Shown: positions 22,768 to 32,344 of the stretch, piece by piece
Layout: each line of letters opens with the position of its first letter
How positions within the stretch are numbered: the first letter of the stretch is position 1
NCBI GenBank assembly: GCA_027919835.1
Contig: JANVFP010000017.1
Location: 1,076,041-1,140,040, forward strand
Source of the DNA: Lentinula raphanica
Lineage: Eukaryota; Basidiomycota; Agaricomycetes; Agaricales; Omphalotaceae
DNA length: 64,000 bases
Direction: 5' to 3'
Notes under the pieces: model-generated
What the model was told of the DNA's origin: nothing
Seen by the model: the letters and a program-made list of their open reading frames with translations, nothing else
Database searches by the model: none
Made by a program: the position numbers and the translations under genes

Positions 22768-25337
22768 TTATGGTGTAGCTCCGGTTCCGACTAACACCAT
22801 GTCATCCACAACATGCCCCTCAGGTTCAGCTTCAACTCCCTCCAAACGCTTCCAAGTGCGGATTTTCTCTCCATAGTCAGAGATCTCATACACTCGGAAT
22901 CGACGATCGAATCCGACCTTGCCATAGCCAGAATATGATCTACAAAAAAGTCAGACGAAAGACGAGAAATTTCGCGCCATGGAATACTTACCCTCCCCCT
23001 CCGAAACACATCCAAACACCCTTTACGCGGCGGCAATTTTCTGTTACTATGAGGCGAGGAAACGTGAGGACAAGAATATACAGATGGGTCTATATCGAAC
23101 GTACTATGGCAATGACCGTTAGCAACTACCTTCACCTCCTGCTTCGAGGACTCTGCTGCATTGACGTGGTTGCTCTCTGTGGCATTCAACAGGGCCTTTG
23201 CGAAGAATCCATCAGAGCCTTCGGCGTTCCCGTTCAACTCTAGCCCACTCAGACCGACATCCAGTGGTCGTTTTGTGCTGGGATTCTTATCAGGTGTGGA
23301 GTAGGCTTCAGGTCTAGAATGGAGAACAAAGCGGGGCGAATCATGAGCTTTTGTGTAAAGAAATGGAGAATTTGGGAAACGTACAGGGGAATATGGAAGA
23401 ACATCATAGCGTTGGGCTTAGCGAGTCTACGTGTTTGCGGTGTCAATTGGTCAGTTTGACGACGCCAGTTTATTGAGCCCAAGTCTTTAGCTCCGTCTGG
23501 GGTAAACGGTCTTTCGATCATGTTTATCGAAGCTAAAGAGAGGATCGAATGAGATGTGGTTACTGAGGCAAACACAACAAAATAGAACTGACCACTCTCC
23601 CGCAAGAACCAATCAATCTGATCCTGCCTTATCCAGTCATACGCAGTCGGGGTGAACATTCCCCAGAAGTTATAGAACCCCTTCGAATAAGACCCAGAAT
23701 CGAGGAAGTAAAGAGTGAGAAGGTGAGTCATGGAACTGAGGAGCATGAAAAAAGCGTAAGCTAGACCTGAACGTGATAATGGAATTTGAAGATATCACTG
23801 ACGGATCTGCACTGCGAACCTTGAGCAGATAATTGCCCACCCCGTGTAGATCGTGAGGTCCCCTTTGCGCTAGGCTGTAAGGCATGGACTCCATCAGCTT
23901 CATCTAGATATTTATGTCAGTCTAAAAACACGACCACTATTCAGAAATGAAGGACCACGACTGACTTGCTCATCTCTACCCATCCCTGTCTCAGAATCAT
24001 GGTTACCAAACACAGCGGCCCACGGTATACCCCTCCGCCAAACTTCCTTAGAAAATTTAGCTAGAACACTCTTCGGATCCCAGGATGAATCTTGTCCGTT
24101 GAGCTGATCTCCTGTGAACACGACAAGATCCGGCTTCTCCACGTCCAACATACGTCCTAGAAGGGTGTTGGTGAGATTGTCCGACCCAGGTCCGTCTGGC
24201 GAGGTGCACAGTTCGTTCAGTTTGGTGCCTTCGCGCATGTCCTGGCAACTACCAACAGATACAGAGTAATGCAAATCTGCGATCTGCATGATCTTGAACT
24301 TGCCATCTCTGGAGAAATGCAACGGAGGAGCTTTCGGTACTGGATGTACACCTTTCCGAATGGTGACATAGGTTCCTTCTGTGATTCCTTCCTTTCTGTA
24401 CGTAGTAGGTGGCTCGAGTTTCTCGAATCCCCACCATGGCACATCTTCTCCGAACAGGACATCCATCTCTGTGATGATGTTGTTCTTATCTTCTGGTGTC
24501 ATATCGCTCGCTGTTTTTCCAACATGGTACCAAAGAAATAGTGGATTGGCGTGATAGACACCTGTGCGGAGGGATTTATCGACTTTGGTCCAACCATCGA
24601 GAGGAGATGGTTCTTCTCCAGTAGGAAGGAGTCGGATTGAGTCGATGAGGTTTATGTCCAGCCGACGGGTGCGACGGTACCATAGACTCTGAGTACAGCG
24701 CATAAGTTGGGCAAGAAGGAAACGTGGCAAGCAAAGAGACGTACAAGGAAGCCACTCATGTATCCTGATTCATCATTGAGATTTCGGTCGACACGAACCC
24801 ATGGTCCACGAATGGCATCCTTTTCTGTCGTGGTAGATGGCGCACATAGATCTCCAGCGAATACTGGATCCATATAGCAGTGAGTGACCGATATCTCTGA
24901 TACTAGAGATTTTATGTAGTGTGAGAGGCAAGCTGCAAAGATCATGAAACTGAGTGCTCACGTCCTGTATCGTGGGGCAATAATGGAGCCCAGACATCTA
25001 AAGGCAGACTGGAGGTATCGACTTTGTCTTCTCCCAATCCTGGAATACCGGTGACGTTCCACCAATCAACACCTTCCGGGAGTTCAACTGTAGCATGATC
25101 TCCTTCGCTCTGTCCACTAGTACTTCCGGTATTCGTGGAAGATACTGCAGCCAAATCCTCGCTGCTCATGGATATTGAATCCCAGCTCTGCCATCCCAGT
25201 CGTTGTTTGATCCCGGGCCCAGGTGTTGGTTGATATAGAATGAAAATGAATGTGAGGAGACATGAGAAGCAGATCACTGTCGTTATAGGTGCGCACATTG
25301 AACGCAGAAAACGGAAGAAGCGGCCGATGAATGCCAT
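22768..25337 (-). CDS. Calcineurin-like metallophosphoesterase, DCR2/PAP28-like, membrane anchored
   Basis: Exons 25337-24962, 24902-24745, 24688-23966, 23903-23803, 23735-23593, 23532-23385, 23313-23105, 23040-22992 and 22939-22768 total 2,079 bp, in frame, giving 692 residues. An N-terminal hydrophobic segment (TTVICFSCLLTFIFILY) makes it a type II membrane or secretory protein. The metallophosphatase motifs appear in order: IMQIADLHYS (DxH), VVFTGDQLNG (GDxx), AVFGNHDSE (GNHD), FFHIPL (His ligand), and VVANGHCH (GHxH). This matches yeast Dcr2, a phosphatase implicated in Sic1 and unfolded-protein-response control. The C-terminal FGGGGSYSGYGKVGFDRR block is typical of this subfamily. All metal ligands are present, so it should be active. 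Neighbours give no extra functional clue. Confidence 0.9.
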
Positions 25338-26863
25338 ATCGATGGGGTGCAGCCTTCGGGCTGTGGTACAAGAGAAAGGTTATTCGAGTGCAACGCGGCG
25401 AATGAGAGAAAGAAATAAGAATAGTGAGAAGATATGAGGAAATGTGAAATGTTGGTGAAAGAGTTGTGAATGCAAGAAGAATTATTGGGCGCCTGGGCCA
25501 GCCACTGCGGCCCGACCTAATTTTTGACTTTTCTAAAAGTTTTGCCAAAAGTTTTGCCAAAGATCAATTTTGGCAGTGGGTTTTGACCTTGTAAAAATAC
25601 TATATATGAGTTTTTCAAATACACTGACAATGTAGTCATTTTGCAAAGTAAATGGTATTCTCAGAAAGCTTTGACAAATCTCCTATATTGAGGATTCAAA
25701 ATCTTCTTTTTTGCAGTAAGTTTAGCCGTGGCCAAAGACTTTGACATAGGAATTCAATTGCAAAGCTTTTCGACGGAGACAAATATGAATTTTTGACTCT
25801 GCAAAAAAATGTTCAAAAGTTTCCTTTTTGAAATTTCAAAAGAACATTTTTGGAAATCCAGAAATAAATCGGGTTATCATCGGGAGACGATGGGGAGACG
25901 ACGGGGCAGACAGCGGGTCCTCGTCGTACAACTGACGGGTTTGCAGTGGTCGCCAGACGTGTACGGGCTATGGTCGTGCATTGATCTTGGCTCTCACGTT
26001 GCGCTTAGCGCATCTCAAGTTCCGCCCATCGACCCTTCTTCTACACAGCAATCATCTACCATAATCCCCTCTTTCTCTTCTGCCTGTCCACCGCGAATCT
26101 TGGAGTGTTCGCAATATACATAAGCTTGGAATCTGTTCTATTGAGTACCCGGTAGAGTCTCCGATGCATCTGTTATAGTAGCTACAAAAGGGGTCAAGTA
26201 TTCACTACACTGACTTGAATATAACCTATGAACCATCCAACGATACAATATTCTCGCCGTATCCTTGGTCTCCCAACGTCCTGTGACGAGATGGGTGCAG
26301 TGCGAGGAGCCGTGCTCGGATGGAAAAAATAGGTGTTGAACGATTTCGAATCGGCCGCTGTTCGATAGCAAGCCCGTCGAGGAGATACAGGTCCCTTTGC
26401 CAAAGAGGAGGATCCAGAGTCGCATATGGAGGAGCTAGATCAAGACAGAGACGAGACGACATATCTAGACAGCCAGTAAGCATGAAGACTTAGTGAAATC
26501 AGTTTCAGCCGTGCGACTGACCTGCTGCTTGTTGGGGTTCTATGTGTCTCCGTAAGCTGACGAAAATGGAGCTGGACCCGAGGATGATGAGGAGGGGCAC
26601 GGTTTGATGTTTTCGTGTACATCGTGGAGATTCAACCTGGAATGGCCTCATCAACAACCAATACAACTTCATGTCTAACGGGGAACCTATCTTTTTCTCA
26701 GCGTTTTCATGTACATAGCGATTTTTGTGATATTGTGTACTTGAGAGTTATGTGCAAATCAATACATCTGGTAGTAAATATGCCTTTCACTATGACTATT
26801 TTGAATCAGTTGGGATATTTCAAAGTAGATAATGGTAGCCACGTACCTTACGCCCTTGCAGCC
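25338..26863. other. Intergenic, A/T-rich in part
   Basis: About 1.5 kb upstream of the metallophosphatase. The stretch 25,505-25,870 is A/T-rich with near-repeats of AAAGTTTTGCCA and TTTTTGAC. Frames from 26,138 to 26,622 (minus) and 26,615 to 26,938 (plus) lack motifs. No gene is supported. Confidence 0.45.
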
Positions 26864-27350
26864 CTAAGAAGGCGTGGACGGATTATCTTCTTCCATGCGA
26901 ACGACCGATTGCCAAGAAACACAAACTTCTCGAAATGAGTCTTCCAGTTTGAAGAGAAGTTTTTTGTGCGACCATTTCACAGACGATGGAGCGACGTACA
27001 GCGGTGACAAAACTCGCGAGGCCGATCTTTGCACACTAGCTCCAGCAAGAGATGAGCAAGTGATTCTGAAAGAAGGAAGAGGGCTCAGTATATTGGAATA
27101 AACGATTTCAAGACTGACCAGCTCTCCTTCTCCTTGCCACCCAAATAGGATGCATCCATCTTTGTTTGGGGTAAGGGCATTGCCTATTCCATTCGGCCTT
27201 TCGTCGCGCGAAGTTACGCGCCATGCCAATTTTCCATTGGCGACCATTGAGGAAAGCGTAAAGATAACCGGGCCCATCAGCAAGCGACACTGAGCGGGAG
27301 CTTCGAGAGGCGTAAACGGTGCGTAGTTTTCGATTGGATCGCCGGCCCAT
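26864..27350 (-). CDS. Small T5orf172/GIY-YIG-like (DUF1766-type) protein
   Basis: Exons 27350-27119, 27065-27000 and 26940-26864 give a 124-residue frame with 53- and 59-bp introns. The core GYLYAFLNGRQWKIGMARNF followed by RRKAEWNRQCP is the T5orf172 pattern (GYxYvf...WKiGmT.d..rR..eW..qC), related to the GIY-YIG fold. SLAHLLLELVCKDRPREFC is the second conserved block. The family normally ends with a C..C...HxExF motif. That motif is visible here (KTHFEKF) but in a frame one base away from the spliced frame. Either the last junction differs from my model or one base is missing. Function in fungi is unknown; the fold suggests DNA binding or cleavage. Confidence 0.6.
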
Positions 27351-27419
27351 CGTCTGAGGTGTGAAATTGGTACAAGATTCGGAATTGGAATGGCGTCTGA
27401 AGAAGCAAATTCGTACGAG

Positions 27420-27600
27420 GACGGAGACGATGAAATTCGATCTGTATTGTCGATGGGATCAAACAGAAGAGCTGGTTAAGGCAGACGAGAAGAAATTTGC
27501 TCTGTGGTTGATTGGATCAAACAGGGCAGCTGGTGGATGCAGCTGAAGAGGATTTTGCACTGTGAAGTCGATGGGATCAGGCAGAGATAGTTGTTTGTAG
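27420..27600. repeat. Imperfect 58-60 bp tandem repeat, three units
   Basis: The core GAT(G/T)GGATCAAACAG recurs at about 27,452, 27,510 and 27,570, each followed by a purine-rich stretch and (GA)GCTGGTT-like sequence. The units are diverged. No coding role is apparent. Confidence 0.5.
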
Positions 27601-27832
27601 TCGGTTTTCCCTGCTTGGCAAACGCTTCAACCTGACCAGCAATGACAGCTGGGAGTTGACCGAGATCGAGAAATTGATTATCGTTCAAAGGCTGTTGTCT
27701 TGTATGTCGGCGTCATAGACAACGTTGCAAGAATATTGGGATGATTCTCGCGATAATGGATGATAACGGGCGAACGTGGACGTCGGGGAGGTGAATATTC
27801 GTATTTCCTCACTCGTTCTCCCTTCCGCTTGG

Positions 27833-27875
27833 AGATGCGAGGTGAGATGCGAGGTGAGATGCGAGGTGAGATGCT
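27833..27875 (+). repeat. Short 12-bp tandem repeat
   Basis: Three perfect copies of GAGATGCGAGGT in a row, followed by a degenerate fourth (GAGATGCTGGGA). A frame across it would read repeated MRGE, but no gene is supported there. Confidence 0.8.
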
Positions 27876-29369
27876 GGGAAAACGAGAGGTGATGAGCCAA
27901 ATCATCACATGTAGTAAACACGTCGATGAAGTAGATGTAGACGACAAGAAGGATCAAAGGGGATTGGTGAAGACTCGGACAGTCATTGTCTGTGTTCGGG
28001 TGCAATCGCGATCAACGAAGAAATCTCAGGCTGAAGAGGAAATTAGAGAGTGGGAGAGCGGAAGAAAAAAAGACGTACGCAATGCCTCGGAGGCTTATCC
28101 TCCTCTCCTCCTCTGATTTCTTGGGACTCGTGTGGGGAATTGGGGTCAAATCAGAAGGACGAGAAGTCTCCTGCGTCGTGGATTGTCTGATTTGTTCGGT
28201 GGTTGGCCAAATCCTTCACCCACTCCTCTAGCCCTTGGGCTTGAACGCGTGAATATCGAAGAAAACAGTTTGGTTTATGATGCAGAGTCAGCATCCCTGA
28301 TAAGGGGGCGAGAACACGTATACGTTAGCTTTTGGTGGGGTGGATAGCAATAGGGTTGGAGCTCCATGGGGTGCGGATAAGTGTCGAGGGTGAAGGGGTG
28401 GAGGGTGAACGGCTCGGGGAGTATTACGCTGATGCGATCAAGCGAGGTAGATTTTGGAAACTGGGCGATGAGATTCCGGTGCTTTCATGTGTATTGCGAG
28501 GACTGGGCGATGAAATTTCGCGGTAGGTTCAAGCCTTCTATTCATGTAGCAGCACAAGGTTGGAAAGCAGTCCGACTGGTGCCACCATTTGGGCACACAT
28601 TCTGGATTGTTGAATGCACAGCCCGAGATCGTCCTCAACCATCCATCACCGACATTCTTGAAGTGGAGGAGCGGGAGGGGGAGAAAATCCGCCTGCGGTT
28701 CTGTCAGGCTGTCCTGGTGTGAACGAGAGGGCCTTTAGTAGAGAAAGCTGACAACGGCAGACAAAACCACGCACCTGCTCATCGTTGTGATCATTGAGAG
28801 AAGAAAATCGCACGACTCATGTATACAAAATTGAGACGGTTCGCAAATATTTCGAGACAAGCATGTCGAATACGCCCAACAGGAAGTTCATTGCAGCCAA
28901 CGAAGCCTTGCCTAAATGAGGGGCTGGGCGTCCGTTGGCTGCAAAGAAAAATGTTGAGATCTTGGAACACGTTCCAACCGAGAAGGCGATTAGATTGCCT
29001 TAGGAAAGGGAACGTTTAGATGGGAACGTTTAGATGGAAGCAGAGATATGAGTAGGTTTTATTTTTGTTGGATTTTGGAGATGACCGCAAAGGTAGTGGT
29101 TTCAACCCGGTTTCAACACAAAGACCGTCGGGCCTATTCGGGAAAGTTCGGGAAACGATTATATGACGGTTTCACGGTTCAACGTCAACACTTGGCAAGA
29201 GCGGTCAGAGTCTCAGAGAGCGGTCCGAGTTAAAAAAAATTCTTTCAACGACGGTCGAGTAATACACAGATTCAGGATAAGAATACATAAGTTCATGATA
29301 TTGCGAATATACAATACACCACCATATACATCTTCGAGACGTTCAAGACTATCGATGAGATACTCAATT

Positions 29370-30185
29370 TCAGAATTCCATGCCAAAACCGCTATCGCCA
29401 CTCCCAGACGCAGACGATGGAGTAGGCTGAGTTCCAGATGGTTGGGCGGGGCCGGAAAACGGTTGGTTGGGGTCGAAGCCTACAAAATTGTAGACCGGAA
29501 TTTCGATGTTAGATATCTGTAGGTCTGCTCGATCGACTGGATACAGATGCTCCAAGTAGTCCGGACGAAAGTATGACACCGAAAGCCCTACGGGAGGCGG
29601 CCTGAACGTGGCTTCGTCAACTGGGATTCGAAGTATATGGGCGCGGCCAGCTCGATGAAAGATGAGCTTTTCGATTGCAGGAGCACTGTCCACGATTCGG
29701 AAGAGATCTTTAAACCAAGGATGGCGCCAATGAAGTACCATGATTTTCTTGACACCGTGGTTCCGGGTAAGTCCTCCAACAGTCATCGGTACCTCCCCAT
29801 CCTCTTCATCTGACATACCGTCATGCTTCAAGGTGTCCACAACATGCATAACATAATCCCAGAAAGCTAGACCGTGCGGGTCGTTACGCTCTTGGCAAAG
29901 ACGAGACATTATCGTTGCTATGTCTGCACGCGTTCGGTATTTCTAGAGAGGATATTAGCTTACACTGGTAATGATGGGCATAATCAAGATAGCCTACAAT
30001 ATGTCAGATAGTCGTCATGCCTTGTTTCCTGTTCGTTTCGTCATGGTCATTCGCGAGACGGAGAATGCGATCTTCGTGGCTTTCACCAGGGCGAGGCCGA
30101 GATTCCACTTCCCGTCTTAGTACCTTGTTGACACGATCTTTGAAGAGGCCCTCCCAGTTGAAGCCCTGATCACCATATTGCCCAT
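29370..30185 (-). pseudogene. 3' part of the coiled-coil gene split by the retrotransposon
   Basis: Downstream remainder of the gene whose 5' part lies at 47,536-52,411. The interrupted exon continues from 30,185 with NGQYGDQGFNWEGLFKDRVN and a charged helical segment (RREVESRPRPGESHEDRIL). It meets a TGA at 30,006-30,004 before any good donor site. The last exon (29942-29370, 190 residues) begins KYRTRADIATIMSRLCQERN and ends in a Pro/Ser/Gly-rich tail. It has an acidic patch and no recognised domain. The missing donor and the TGA suggest either a splice site I cannot see or decay. Both halves now lie 17 kb apart and cannot make the original protein. Confidence 0.6.
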
Positions 30186-30189
30186 TCGG
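30186..30189. repeat. Target-site duplication, left copy (TCGG)
   Basis: TCGG directly abuts the outer end of the left LTR and recurs directly outside the right LTR. Removing the element plus one copy joins the interrupted coding exon in frame, which supports the duplication. Confidence 0.75.
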
Positions 30190-31888
30190 TAACGAGGTAT
30201 AAAGTCGGTTCTTAGTATAATGCCTTATGACAGGTCACTTAGCACGAACACAGAGTACGACTTCACGGATTCGTCAATCAAATTGTATTTATAGCGAGGT
30301 GTGGGGCGTTGTCAGAGATTCCGCACTATCTTATATCTCGAGTCGAACGCAGTCTTGTAAGATCTTTTAGATCAGCAATACTGGTCAGCAGAACGAAGTG
30401 ACACGGATATACCAGTCGTAAGATCTGGACTAAGGGGTTTGTTTTGAGTGGCTTCCACTCGGATAAGGGGTTTTAGGCTCGGAAAGCAACGGGGTACCAG
30501 ACGTTATGGTAGACCAATCGATTCCGCTCCCGGGTGAAGCAGTACTGATCACTATTCTCAGTAAAACCTCGAAGATCACGCAGATCACCAATCACTACGT
30601 GTCAACTTGAACAGAGCCACCAAAACTCTGCACGTTCACTCGGCACAACCTGAGACCAAGTCCTCTGTATCTCCGGAACGGAGTCTACCTTCAACTAGCA
30701 AGTGACAGACACCAAGTCAAACCACTCAAAAGTCGGGCTTATCGCGATGAAGTAACACACTTAATCTGCAAGGTCCGGTACGGCTTAGAAGCCTTTACTC
30801 CCACGTATGGATGAAAAGGATTACCAGTTCAGAGAGATCTGGGCGCGAAACTTATTTCATTTGTGCGGATACAGGTCTTTAAGTACACTACGAAAAGTCC
30901 AATACCCGTATTTGTCCTTGATCTAGTAGATCTAGCTATTTCTACGGACGGAGTCCGATAATATACACTTACATAGTAAAATATGACTGAAACGATACAA
31001 ACACGCAAGGAAATAGTAAAGAAAACAGAGAAAAAGATGAAACTTGTCCGTATTCCGTCGTACTTTCGCCAGATCTAGAAGACCAAGCAAGTTCCGACCA
31101 TGGTCTGTGCGGCATCCACATGCTAGGGTGCCTAACTCGTCAGAGTGGCGCCTGCCTGTGTTGCTCAAGTGTTTCCGACGAATTTGCTTCCGCGGAATAG
31201 TAGTGGTCTCCCCAAGTTAATGAGATAGACTCGTCACAGTGGTTGATCTCACGGATCAGGTAGGTCTGGTCCGTAGCTTTCGAACGGTATGCATATAGCC
31301 TGGTGTTCTGGAGCGGACAACGAAGATAAATGCTTCAGAAGTGTTTTCCATAGGTTTCCGCGCGTTTCCGTGAGTGCTGGTCAAAGCTGTACATAGCATA
31401 CGCTATATCCCAGTTTAGAACGTGAACATATGCGTGTTTCCGCTGCGGGTTTCACCCGTACTGCCACGGAAATGCTAGATCATCATGTTTCCGACGGTTT
31501 CCGCTACTTTGCGTAGGGTTTCCGTGTGGTAACTCGTCCGGATAGGCTCTCATCGTGTCTGATCTGCTAGATCAAGTGAAATTTCCGTCATCACAGCCAA
31601 GTACCAAACTCAGTTGTGCCGATCCGGCAGATCTTGATACTAAGTCGATATTCCCTTGGTGTGCTCGTACCAGTAGTCAGCATTCTTGAAGGATCCCCGA
31701 CCAAGGGTGCGAGCAATAGCTCTAAGTGGATATTCATGGCTGATCCTGCCAAAGGATCTGTATCCTAGCTTATACTGATACAAGTTTGACTGCTAGTTCG
31801 GGCTCACTACAGTCCTTATTGATACTATGCAACGGTCTAAGTTGATCTTTTTGATCATTGCACGCCTGCGCGGAAAAACCGCGCAACA
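30190..31888 (-). repeat. Long terminal repeat (3' LTR of the minus-strand element)
   Basis: On the minus strand it begins TGTTGCGCGG at 31,888 and ends CCTCGTTA at 30,190. It matches the copy at 45,837-47,535 at a constant offset of 15,647. It contains seven GATC-N5-GATC motifs and many TTTCCG hexamers. The 78-residue frame inside (30,932-31,168) has no motif and is duplicated simply because the LTR is duplicated. Confidence 0.93.
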
Positions 31889-31896
31889 TCTCCCCC
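31889..31896 (-). other. Polypurine tract next to the 3' LTR
   Basis: On the minus strand GGGGGAGA runs directly into the LTR start TGTTGCG, as needed to prime plus-strand DNA synthesis. It is part of a 14-mer (plus strand CTCCCCCAAACTAA, 31890-31903) that recurs twice more inside the element. Confidence 0.75.
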
Positions 31897-32344
31897 AAAC
31901 TAAAGATCTGACCGTCCCCGGTCATCGCTATGGGTAGTGTAGGCTCGTATCCCTTGAAAGGAGTGGTACTGTAGCTGATCCGACAGATCAATCACTTCTC
32001 CGCAACATTCTGACTTGATTATACCCGGTGATCTAACAGATCAAGTTGATCCGTTGATCTTAGCACCCGTACCGACAACTCCGCTGTCTTCCTGTCGAAG
32101 ACGCTAAGTCCTCGGTTTGTTATCGGCGCTTAATTTCCGAGTGTGATATCATGACGTAAATCACGCTTCTAATTCTATCACATCACATACACACTTCCTC
32201 GAAACAACTTCTTTTCAACATTTTACATACTATCCCTATGCCTAGGCCTGGGATTAGTAAGTGCTGACAAAGGTTCAACGGACTTGGAAAAATTTCTAAG
32301 TTCGTTTCTTCCTTCCTTCCATCGTTGTCCCCATCCTCGACGCG

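Larger units (their letters stand above)
27351..29369. other. Gene-poor stretch
   Basis: About 2 kb with two small repeats (listed separately) and many short overlapping frames on both strands. None has a recognisable motif or coherent splice structure. The plus-strand frame 28,381-28,722 is the longest without support. A short direct repeat GGGAACGTTTAGATGG lies near 29,010-29,035. Confidence 0.4.

Noticed and set aside
23670..24997. Alternative minus-strand frames inside the metallophosphatase gene
   Set aside because: They read through introns or use shifted frames; the motif-bearing exons account for this region.
27760..28116. Plus-strand frame with repeated MRGE
   Set aside because: Caused by the 12-bp tandem repeat; no other coding evidence.
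30186..30190. A five-base target-site duplication
   Set aside because: Only four bases (TCGG) match on both sides; the fifth differs, and the four-base version restores the host frame.
30932..31168. 78-residue open frame, identical at 46,579-46,815
   Set aside because: It is duplicated only because it lies in the LTRs. It has no motif and no plausible start context.
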